Translations under genes and position numbers: made by a program | The notes under the pieces: generated by a model | Seen by the model: the letters and a program-made list of their open reading frames with translations, nothing else | Told to the model about the DNA's origin: nothing | Database searches by the model: none | Assembly: GCA_949987705.1 (NCBI GenBank) | Contig: OX465281.1 | Span: forward strand, 193,489,112-193,553,111 | Source of the DNA: Thereva unica | Taxonomy: Eukaryota > Arthropoda > Insecta > Diptera > Therevidae | Reading direction: 5' to 3' | DNA length: 64,000 nucleotides | Part shown: positions 1-9,412 of the stretch, piece by piece | How the letters are laid out: each line of letters opens with the position of its first letter | Position numbering within the stretch: position 1 is the stretch's first letter

Positions 1-180
1 GAATTTGCAGCACATCATTCAAAAAAAATCAAACCGTTGCAGCCGGGCATACACATGTGTGTACATATATACAATGTTTTGCAGACGATACTGCGATACT
101 GCCAATTCTGCGCAGCTGTCTGAATTTTCGAATGCAGCTATTCTTCAAGATATGCAGTTTAAAACAGACCAAGTACTTAC

Positions 181-313
181 CCTCAGCCTGCACATTTGAA
201 GAAACTATTTTCCATACACGATCTTTATATTCCGCATTTCGGTATTTTTCGTGCGAGGGGTCGTAGAGCATCGGAAATTTTCTCACTTCTTCAATCAGCT
301 TTTCTGCATTCAT
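181..313 (-). CDS. MADF-domain protein, first coding exon (partial gene)
   Basis: The ATG at 313-311 opens a 44-codon exon with the start of a MADF (Myb/SANT-like, DNA-binding) domain: KLIEEVRKFPMLYDPSHEKY followed by a conserved RVWKIV core. The exon ends in a strong splice donor (GTAAGTAC read from 180 downwards), so the remaining exons lie at lower coordinates or outside the window. MADF proteins are insect transcription regulators, but Harbinger transposons also carry MADF partners, and a second such exon occurs at 40625-40754 inside a Harbinger element. Domain and donor are seen directly; whether this is a host gene or transposon cargo is open. Confidence 0.6.
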
Positions 314-451
314 TTTTTTTTCTTCTCGTCCTCACCGTGTCCGCGTAAAAATTAAACTAAACTAGTTTCAGACGGTGCGGGCACGGAGGTGCGGAAATGT
401 GGGGACTGGCTGGTAAAATTTCACTTGTTTACTTTTTCTCCGTGTGTTTTC

Positions 452-590
452 CAACACACGCCCGTCATGCGGTGCGGATGCGGTGCGGATATGTGTGTCC
501 CGGATTTTACCGACAATCGGCTGTGTGTTGTCCGACACACGGCCGTCATGCGGTGCGGATGCGGTGCGGATATGTGTGTCCCGGCCTTAA
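452..590. repeat. GC-rich tandem duplication, 81-bp period
   Basis: Two near-identical blocks contain CGTCATGCGGTGCGGATGCG followed by GTGCGGATATGTGTGTCCCGG. They begin at 463 and 544, so the period is 81 bp. The inner motif GCGGTGCGGAT is itself doubled in each block. Overlapping reading frames here are low-complexity by-products. The block lies just upstream of the MADF exon, so it could be its promoter region or the end of a transposon. Confidence 0.7.
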
Positions 591-2269
591 AGCGGGGTAT
601 TACTGTACTTAGATATATTAGATTTTTAAATGTGACGTAACGAAGTCTAGAACCCTTCCTACCCCTTGTCACACAATGTCAGTCTTCGTCGACCCCCTCC
701 CTCCCTCTTAACGTGTGACGTAATTAATGGATGGCCCCAACGTTCATTTTCTCCAATGCAGATTTTTTGAGATGTGCCACCAATGCCGCCTGTGAGCAAT
801 AATCTTTCTGTCAACGCTCAGTTTATTGCTGAACGGTTATTGGCTCAGGAGAGCTGTGATTTGCAAATAATTCAATCATGGATTAAAATAGAAAAAGTTT
901 CACGTTCCTTTGCAGAAATTATTTATACTCCATCTTGATAAATTCCCGCTTTTTAAAAACTGTCCAAGACACCTTTCTAGAAATAACTACCGTCTAGGAC
1001 AATCCGAGCGCACCACATCAGTTATTTACTAGACTTCGACGGTATTATGTTCTTAATTATGAGCAACTTTTCGGTTGGCAGAATTCTTTCTGGGTTCATA
1101 GGCAAGCCACGAGGACGATGCGGCAACAGACGAGCAGGGATTCAAGTGCTCTTATTTAAATAAGCCGAATAATATTGGCTAATTTCTATATCATCAAATC
1201 CACCTCAGGAATTTATCATAAAAAATATCTTTTCGGTTTTAGTCATCCGAAAATGAAATTTAGTTTTTTTGTTAATAAAATTTCCGCTCAGTTTCACAGC
1301 CGCTTTAAAGTGAAATTGAACAAGCAATTAACGTGAATCCTTGAACATCAAACGGCACCAGGGGCCTAAGATTGTCTTCCGCAGCTCAAAAGGGATTAAA
1401 AATGGCAAAACCCTCAAAATCTCGCAAAAACCATGAGCCCACAAAATTGATAATATGATTACAAGGTAATCTCTTTGAGCCCGTTGTTCTTGTAGTTGCC
1501 GCTGTTGTTGTTGATGTTGTTTTTGTTTGCTGTTGCTGTTGTGCTGCTTTTTTGTTGTGCCTCCGTGGCGTAGCTCACCTGTAACTTTGTTTACGAGCTT
1601 TTTGTAATATTCTGATTTTGGCTCAGTGTAGAAAAAGGGGTAAAAAGCGACAACGACGACGACGACGGTTAAACTGGAGTCCTCTGTGTTACCTGCATGT
1701 TGACGGAAAAACCTTGTTTATACCGTCATTGGTAAAAGGCAAGTGCAGAAATTCACAGGCGGTTTTCCCCCATCAGACGAGTTACTTGCAGTTGGTTGAA
1801 CTTTAATTGAAAATTGGAATTAAGGGAGGCAAACCGGCTTCCGAAATGTACCCTGTTAAGAGTTTTCACTCGTAGTGTCACTTTCAATTGGGATTAACGG
1901 CTTGATCTTGATAATCGGCCACAAGCAGTTGAATGAAAATCGATATTTTGTACAATCATTTTCAATTTCCATATCGCGTAATGCGGGATTGTAAAATGTC
2001 AACCGGAATGTATTTGTGCTAAAAGTTTGGAGAGGGGCTGCAATGCGTGTGGGCTTTTTGAAACGTTGCTTTATTTGAGGGAGTTAAATGGAGTGTTGGA
2101 GTTGGAAAAAGTAACATTAAAAATGCCGAAATGTCGATAGAACGTTACTATAATCTCTACGCTTCCAAAGGTCATTTAATAATTAAATATGACAATGGAG
2201 AAACTACTACTACTACCGTAAAATTGGGCTACTTGAATATCTTTTCCGCAAATGTGTTCCGATAACTGT
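591..2269. other. No gene recognised; TTG-rich microsatellite near 1490-1560
   Basis: About 1.7 kb with no supportable coding region. It contains a (TTG)n-like run around 1490-1560 (CAG/CAA type on the other strand) and AT-rich unique-looking sequence. A 62-codon frame at 1618-1806 is arginine-rich only because of a CGACGACGA run. Confidence 0.5.
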
Positions 2270-2275
2270 TTTTAA

Positions 2276-2489
2276 ATGATCTCGCTGAATTGGTTTAGCG
2301 GCGGGCCTGCCACTAGTGTGCGTGCACTAATATCTGCACGAGATATTGCCTACCGTAGGTGGAACGCTTTAGAACACCAGAGCTGTGGGACGAATATCGC
2401 CACTTACGTAATCGAATTTTTTTTTCTTATTCAGCGCTCCAAAAGAAGATATTATAGCTCTACACTCTTCGTGCCCCCAAGAGATCTGT
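2276..2489 (+). pseudogene. LINE endonuclease-RT linker remnant
   Basis: The frame reads WFSGGPATSVRALISARDIA, then YRRWNA, and ends in SKRRYYSS and PPRDL. This is the pattern of the region between endonuclease and reverse transcriptase in jockey/LOA-type LINEs (PWF..., a basic linker, RRYY, RDLW). It differs from family B, which begins abruptly at 2490, so it is either an older element or a chimeric junction. There is a frame break near 2400. Confidence 0.5.
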
Positions 2490-4236
2490 AGCATGTTTGC
2501 TGATAAGTTCAGCAAAGTTTTTTGCCCCAAGTCCAATTCTAATACGCACACTGACACTTTTCTTATAAATAATCTTATAGATAATCTTTCCCTGTCTGTT
2601 GACGATATAATGTCCGGTTTAAATAATCTCGACACTAATAAAGGTCACGGCCCAGACAATGTACCTGCAATTCTCCTGTAGCGCTGCTCAAAAGAGGTAC
2701 TGCTTCCACCTTATCTTTAACAAATCATTATCGCTAGGAAAGTTTCCTAATATATGGAAGAAATCCTACCTCACGCCAATTCATAAGGCTTCTGATAAAC
2801 AATCGGTGGACAACTACAGAGGCATTGCTATCTTATCATCAATCCCTAAACTTTTCGAGAAACTTATTCATGACCAGATCGCCCCCTTAATCGATCCTCA
2901 TCTCAACGCAGAACAACACGGTTTCAGAAAAGGGCGCTCAACCACTTCTAACCTTATGGTTTCTAACCTCCGAAGTGCTTTGTGGGATGGAGAACGGTTA
3001 TCAAATCGATGCTGTTTATACTGACTTCAGCAAAGCTTTTGACCGAGTTGACCACAATACCTTAATTTCAAAGCTTTTTAAATTTGGAATTTCGGGACTT
3101 CCGCTGGAATGGATAAAATCATATCTTGACGGAAGATCCCAGGTTATCAGATTCCAAGGATTTCTATCAAAGGAGATTGACGTCACTTCCGGCGTTCCTC
3201 AAGGCAGCCATCTAGGCCCTCTACTTTTCAATATATTCATCTCTGACTTATCTGAAAAATTAGGTAATATTCCTCATCTCTTCTACGCAGATGACCTCAA
3301 AATATATAGCACCATTAAGACCCAAGCCGACGTATTTCTCCAGTCGAAACTCAAAGTATTGCAAGATTGGTGCATAGCCAATAAATTACATCTCAACACT
3401 GACAAGTGCCATGCAATTACTTTCTCTCGAAAGAAAACCACTCAGCTGCACAACTATTATCTCAATGACAAGATATTGAATCATGTCGATCATATTGTGG
3501 ATTTAGGTGTTATCCTAGACAAGAAACTAAATTTCAATATGCACTATGATAATATTACTGCCAGGGCCAATAAGCTTCTTGGCTTTATAAAGAGAAGGGC
3601 TAAAGAGTTCGGCAATGTATGGGTTACAAAAACACTTTTTGGTTCCTTAGTCCGCCCAATCCTGGAATACGCTTGCCCGGTCTGGGATCCCATTTTCGAA
3701 GTTAACAGGATCAGGATTGAATCTGTTCAAAAAAAAAATTTCCCCTTTTTGCTTTGAGACATCTGCATGATCCGCACGATTTTCGAAGCCTGCCACCCTA
3801 CAATGACCGGCTCAAAGTTTTAGAGCTTATGCCACTGTCGGCGAGGAGAAAAATGCTTATTTCATGCCTTACCCTGGACATTATAAATGACAACCTTAAA
3901 GTACAGTTTCTATCGCGTATGATCAAATTCAATGATGATGTTCGACATACAAGACATACGAAACTTCTTAAGGAATACCCGCACCGCACTGAATATGGAA
4001 GAAACGAGCCCGTCAACAGATGTTGTATGGTCTTCAATAGCCATGGTTCATGTTTTTCCCCTACAATTGATAAAATATCCTTCAAGAAAAAACTTAGATC
4101 CCTACTTATAGCATGAATCCTTCCCACTAACAATTATCTTTAGCCAGTGTAATTTTTAAGACTGAATATTATAAGGAAAGTAATGTAATGTAACTTAAGT
4201 TAGCCTTGTTTGGCTTATATAAATAAATAAATAAAT
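2490..4236 (+). mobile_element. LINE family B, 5'-truncated copy (CR1/jockey group)
   Basis: Non-LTR retrotransposon remnant starting within the linker (MFADKFSKVFCP) and running through reverse transcriptase to an (AAAT)n tail at 4218-4236. RT motifs seen: DNYRGIAILS, HGFRKGRSTT, YTDFSKAFDRVDH, GVPQGSHLGPLLF and the catalytic FYADD at 3281-3295. The C-terminal NEPVNRCC segment lies near 4000. Frameshifts near 2690, 2970 and 3745 and a stop break the frame. The same family occurs at 34610-35107 and 37382-40625 on the minus strand. Clade placement by motif only. Confidence 0.85.
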
Positions 4237-4439
4237 TTAATTCTTCTCTATCGCCAAAAGTACTGCGGAGAAATCTGAATACCTGTGGCCTCGGAAAAAT
4301 CAAATCGCAGAAGATCTTAACGAGATTAATGTTAAGTTGCCTGAAGTATTCCTCTCCGATAACCATGAAAAAATGAATAATGAATTTCTTGGTATATTTC
4401 CCTTAACTGGGTTTACTATATTTTCTTTTAGTATAGAAG
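4237..4439. other. No feature recognised
   Basis: About 200 bp between the family B tail and the 3' side of the next LINE. No coding signal; it may hold the 3' UTR of the RTE-like element, whose exact 3' end I could not place. Confidence 0.4.
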
Positions 4440-6255
4440 ATGCTGGTAGTACTATTTCCCTATAAAATCAAATGCTGTAGGCTTGCCATAAGCCGTTTTG
4501 GGATACGATTATCCTCCATCCTGATTATGTGGTCGGCTAGTCTAAGTCTGTTAATGTTAATTAAAGTTGAGAGTTGTGGGTCGTCAAAAATATCATACAA
4601 CTCGTTGTTGTATCTCCTTCGCCATATTCCATCCTCTCTGGCTGGGTCTATTATGCATCTGAGAATTTTTCTGTCAAATCTGTTGAATCGTTCCTCTATG
4701 TCATGAGTCATAGTCCAAGTCTCGCTACCGTAACACAGTACTGGTCGTATTACTATTTTGTTGAGTGAGAGTTTCGTTTTCGGGTGCACAAATCTTGAGG
4801 GCAGTAATTGTTTTTGGGTATAAAAGGCTCTTTTAACCAGTAGTGTCGTTTGGTTATTTTTTTTTTGTTCGTTTATTTTTGTGATTGTAGACCCAAGGTA
4901 GACTGTTTTATCGACTACTTCTAGGTTATGTTCGTCGATGGTTATATTTCTTCCCATTCTAAATCGTCCTGCTCTGGATTGTTGCATCACCTTCGTTTTT
5001 TATTCGTTTATCCTCAGGCCTATGTTCTTTGCCGCCTCTTTTCATTCGACTTAACCTTCTTTTTCTGTGAAAAAGGACCTTCCCACGATGCTTACATCAT
5101 CCGCATATCCAAGTAATTGTACCGACTGTGTAGCTATTGATGCACTTCTCTGGACTGACGTTTTCATTATCACCCATTCGAGGGCCAGGTTGAAGTCCAT
5201 CTTCTTGTCTAAGTCCTTGTTGTACTTCGAACTCCTCTGTTATAACATTTTGGATCCTTAATTTCGTCAGTGAGCTATCTGTTGCACATTTGACCAGTTG
5301 TACCAGCTTTGAGGGGACTCCTAATTCCTATAAGATCTCGTATAGCCTCTCTCTGTTTATCGAGTCATATGCCTGTTGAAAGTCGACAAATATCTGGTGT
5401 ACATCTACATTTCTTTGCCGGGTTTTCTCCAGAATTTGATTTAAGATCAGCAGTTGGTATGATGTTGACCTGTTAGTCCTAAAACCAGCTCGATATTTTC
5501 CTAAAGGCCTTCCGCTATAGGTTCTAGTTTTTATTATATGAGGATTGTGAAGGTTTTGTAGCGGGTGCTGAGGAGTGAGATGCCTCTGTAGTTTTTACAG
5601 GTTCATGTATCTCCTTTCTTGTAGATTGGACATATAATCGCTTTCTTCCAGTCATCTGGTATAACTTCTTCCTCCCAGATGGTGCATATGAGTTTGTGTA
5701 AGGTTCATAATAGTTGGGGTTCTCCTTCCTTCAGCAGCTCAGCTGCTATTCAATCGGCGCCTGGCGATTTGTTGCTGTTTTGCCTTTTTACAGCTTCCCG
5801 TACCTCATCCAGTTATGGTAGTTCTATTGAGATATTATCTTGGGGAGTTACAAATGCCTCTGTCTGTACATTCTTGTTTAGTATGGGGATAGGATTCAAT
5901 AGGTTCTGAAAATACTCTCTCCACCTATGACCTATCCTTTATCCTATCAGGATCTGCCAACAAATTCCAATCTATGTCTTTGCAGATGTCCGTTGTTGGC
6001 TGAAATTTATGGGTGATCTGGCGAGCTCCTTTGCTCGCTTGTCTAATTCTCCTTTCATTGAAATATTCCTGTATCCGTAAGATGCTCCTATTTAGATATT
6101 TCCTCTTCTTCTTTCTGCAAAGCTTGTCTGCGAATTTTCTCTTTTCCTTGAAGACTTCCATTCTTGCTCTTGTTGGCCTTGCGATAAACCTCGGGGGCTC
6201 TGGTTTCTTTCTTCTATTGCAGCTCTAAAGTCCTGGTCAAACCAATCAGTTCTAG
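4440..6255 (-). pseudogene. RTE-like reverse transcriptase, 3' half (degenerate)
   Basis: Reading down from 6255: RTDWFDQDFRAAIEERN linker, basic region, then RT with FVDFQQAYDSINRE (near 5380), EFEVQQGLRQ, FNLALEWVI and GYADDV (near 5098-5113). The C-terminal part contains YLGSTITK, LCYGSETW and RRRYNNELYDIF with RLRLADHIIRM. Stops and frameshifts are scattered, for example near 5330 and 5185. The part after RIPKRLM is cut short compared with LINE A, whose C-terminus carries a GRPNLRWKD block. Confidence 0.8.
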
Positions 6256-6876
6256 CAAGGACGTAGCCAGGATTTTGCTTAGGGAGGGGTTTTTGTAGGT
6301 TAGGTTGAAATGGCACGCTATTGGGCCCATTGTGATGCCATTAGCCATTCTAGTGTTGGAACAAAGTGCAGGCCATTTCAAGCCATTTGGAGCTTTTGAT
6401 AAAGCGACAGAGTTCAGAGCATCAAGGAAGGGTGAGCCAAGGAAGGTCCCTCTTTCCTTGCGAGGGCGGGACATGTACAGAGAAGATGGGAGACAGTTTC
6501 TTCCTCTTCTTCATTACCACAACATCAGCATAAGTCGTTGTGGGGAAGTCTTAATCTTTCGGCGTGCCGGCCAAAGGGGCAGTGACCGATCAGAGCATTT
6601 ACTACATGGGTTATATCCTTTATGTTTAACAAAACTAGAAATTTTGAACGCTTTGCGTCCAAAGTTGGCCAGATTGCATGAAGAGTGCGGAACACCGTTG
6701 CTGTAGTCCATCTCAACCCATCTCGAGCTAAGCTGATTTTCCTCCAAGCTAGTTTGTAGGTCATTCCTATCCGGGTTAAGTGGGGTGTCCTTCCCACTTC
6801 GGTTCCCTGTCTAGCAAGCTCATCTGCCCTACGGTTCCCCTAATCCTATTATGTCTAGGAATCCAACAAAGTTTTA

Positions 6877-7746
6877 AGGCCCAATTATAATGAACGGATT
6901 TGAGCGCAACAAAACGGATTGAACTGTCAAATTGGTTTTCCCAACATACATTTTAGACCTGACCGATTATAATGAACGCATTCAAGCGGATTCGGTCGGA
7001 TTTGAGCGCATTCGTTTTTAAAAGATTAGAAATTGCCGCATTGAACTGTCAAAAATTTGATAAACATAACGTTAAAAGATGAAATGAAAAAATGTTTACC
7101 GGCGAGCTACTCGTCAACGAGGTTAAAAATTATTAAATTATTTATAAAAAAGCTAAACTTGGATATAAAAATAACAAAATGAAGAAAATTTTGCACTCTT
7201 GTTTACAGTAAACTTTGACGTTTGAATCCGAGCAGATGCGTTATTATAACCAGTCAATTACTATGATTACATGCCGGATCGAGGACTTGACTTGAGATCC
7301 AACTGACAGTTTAATCCGCGGTGAAAGTTCACCAGCTTGAGAGCTTGACTTCAAGCCGGCTTGAAATATATTTGACACTTCGCATAAGTTTGCTTCGAAA
7401 TGCGTGATGGAACAAACGATTTTTTCTCATTTATGTGCAGTTTAAATAAATAAAATAAATTTATTAAGTGAATTGCATCAGAAGTGAAATGTACAACCAA
7501 CGGAGAACTAATTTCAAAACTCAAGCGCTGAAGCAGGGGTTACATGGCCAATTTCAAGTCGATCCGACAAATTTTTCGGATCTACTTGAGTCAAGCTTAC
7601 TTGAAGTCGATCTGAGGTTACATGACTTTCAAGTGTACTTGAAGCCGACTTCAAGTATGCATGTAATCATAGTAAATTTCCTATCCGATCAAATGCGTTT
7701 TTTTGACATTCCAATCCGCTCAGATCCGTTCATTATAATTGGGCCT
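6877..7746. mobile_element. Harbinger-type MITE with TTA duplication
   Basis: 870 bp with inverted ends: AGGCCCAATTATAATGAACG on the left and its complement on the right, with similarity extending about 30 bp. It is flanked by TTA at 6874-6876 and 7747-7749. A 3-bp TWA duplication is the hallmark of PIF/Harbinger. Excision rejoins …FHI and LCWI of the RNase H fragment in frame, which supports the boundary. No transposase is present. Confidence 0.8.
7258..7675. mobile_element. Inner inverted-repeat element
   Basis: A perfect 17-bp inverted repeat, TTACTATGATTACATGC at 7258-7274 and its complement at 7659-7675, brackets about 420 bp rich in CTTGA/TCAAG motifs. It lies inside the 870-bp MITE and may be a fourth nesting layer. 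The target duplication is ambiguous (AAT is possible). It could instead be subterminal structure of the host MITE. Confidence 0.5.
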
Positions 7747-8278
7747 TTATATGAAACTGAATGGCAATCTCACACAGAGACCCGCGGCAGCTCAGAACAG
7801 TCGTGGATGTTTTGACGGCAGAATGGGTTTTTGTAAGAATCATAATAATGATCTGTGTAAATGAGACCTCCCCTTCCCCTATACTTTTTTACTTTTTTTA
7901 TAAATAGTCATCTAGATATTTTTTTCCTTTCTTCGGAAATGCAAATTACACACCAATAAACATTGCGCACATATGAATAAGACATTCGCTTATGTACTTT
8001 CAAATTTCCGCTTCGAAATGTACCAAGAATGCTACTGCGCATGGAAATAGCCTTTTGAGAAAGCTCATCTCGTTTGGTTCGCGCTATACATAGCTGTCGC
8101 CAAACGTATTTCTAAGAAGAAAAAATGCGATTTGAATGGTGTTCTGCCTATCTCAAATTTAGTATACAATTGAAGAAAAACTATTCTTTATTATTTAATT
8201 TTTCATGCCATCTGCGATGTCTTTTTTCATTCGGGGGGGGTTTGAACCCCCAAAACCCCTCCCCTGGCTACGTCCTTG

Positions 8279-9147
8279 AGTTCTAGTCTGCCTGGGGGCC
8301 TTGCTAGTGCCTCTTCTGCTACCCCTTTTATGATACTTTTGATTTGCTCCCATTTGTCGTTGATGTTGGGCTGTTCATTCAAGTTTTGAACGACAGCATG
8401 CTGGTAGGCATCTCTTATTTCTTCCCGTTTTAGCTTATCTATAACGTATTTTGGTTGAGTTTGCCCTTTTCGCGTTGGTTGCTATCCGGGTTCTCAATTT
8501 CACTTTGACTCGATAGTGGTCCGAGCCACAGCACGCTCCTCTCACTGTTATTAAGTCCAGTATACTCGTGGCCCCTCTTCTCTCAATTAGGACGTGGTCA
8601 ATTTGGTTATTAGTTACCCCATCTAGTGACTGCCACGTCATCTTAAGCATATTTTTGTACGGGAACATTGTTGAATTTACTACCATTGAGTTTGAGCTTG
8701 CAAAATCGATCAGCAATTGTCATGGGTAGCGTCGTTTAGGCTATGCTTTCCTATGACTCCTAGGAACTTTTCTTAATTTCCTACTTTGGCAATCATATCT
8801 TCAAGCAACATTTTAATGTCATTTGACGGTATTAACCTGATGGTGTTTTTTAGCTCTTAGTAGAATTTCTCTTTCATCGGTCTTCTCTTCTGTGGGCGTG
8901 TGGAGGTTTATAAGACTAATGATATGTAGCCTTGTTTTAATGCGAAGCGTGCATATCCTATTGCTGACTGGCTTGAAGTCCAGAATCAGTGATTTCATTT
9001 CCTTCTCTATGATGAATGCTACTCCGAACTCTCTTGTTCCATTCGATGTTCCGCTGGAGAGTACCGTGTGGGTTTTTAGATCCATTATACCACTATGAGT
9101 CCATTTTGTTTCTGGAAGGGTTGCGATCTTTATGTTGAATTTTTTTA
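8279..9147 (-). pseudogene. RTE-like APE endonuclease fragment
   Basis: Going down from 9147: KIATLPETKWTHSGIMDLKT (AP-endonuclease active-site Glu motif), GTREFGVAFIIEKEM, RLHIISLINLHTPTEEK, then LIDFASSNSMVVNST, NQIDHVLIERR and GSDHYRV (the Ser-Asp-His catalytic end of the domain). The GDxN motif region near 8800 is damaged. The upstream part of the domain lies beyond the Helitron at 14400-14540. Confidence 0.8.
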
Positions 9148-9249
9148 TCTATATAAATATAATTGGAGTGTCTGTCTGTGATTTCAAAATAATTGTGTTG
9201 TTTTAATTTCATATGGTTATTTACATAATTTTAAAACGAAATCACGCAT

Positions 9250-9335
9250 TTTTAAAATTTTTGTCTGTCTGTATGTCTGTATGGCTGTATGTCTGTATGT
9301 CTGTATGTTTGCATGTCTGTCTCTCTGTTTGTTCG
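9250..9335. repeat. TGTC/TGTA simple repeat in the Helitron 5' part
   Basis: A run of TGTCTGTATGTCTGTATG-type tetranucleotide repeats inside the left part of the Helitron. Confidence 0.8.
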
Positions 9336-9412
9336 GGCTAATCTCGGAAACGGCTAATCCGATTGGGGTGGGACTTTCACTGGAAGATTCAGTATATTGG
9401 CGGGCATGTTTT

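Larger units (their letters stand above)
6310..7850 (-). pseudogene. RNase H / C-terminal zinc-knuckle fragment of a LINE
   Basis: Minus-strand frames give VKTSTTVLSCRGSLCEIA (near 7800), LCWIPRHNRI (near 6860), GNRRADELARQGTE (near 6820), ALIGHCPFGRHAERLRL (near 6570), then SHLLCMSRPRKERGTFLGSP (near 6470). This order matches the RNase H domain followed by the GHC-type zinc knuckle at the end of jockey/LOA/I-type LINE polyproteins. It is broken by a 1-base shift near 6840 and by the element at 6877-7746. It sits wholly inside the hAT-like element, either captured or inserted there. Confidence 0.7.
6256..8278. mobile_element. hAT-like DNA transposon, non-autonomous, 8-bp TSD
   Basis: The ends are perfect 16-bp inverted repeats, CAAGGACGTAGCCAGG at 6256-6271 and its complement at 8263-8278. 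They are flanked by an exact 8-bp direct repeat AGTTCTAG at 6248-6255 and 8279-8286. Eight-bp duplications are typical of hAT. Removing the element and one repeat restores the family 1 LINE frame (…TRTDWFDQDF…). No hAT transposase is seen inside; the interior holds an RNase H-bearing LINE fragment and two further inverted-repeat elements. Confidence 0.85.

Noticed and set aside
397..672. Cys/Gly/Met-rich proteins near 400-670
   Set aside because: By-products of the 81-bp GC-rich tandem repeat, with frames on both strands.
1618..1806. Arg-rich small protein
   Set aside because: Driven by a CGACGACGA run; no motif, no conservation evidence.
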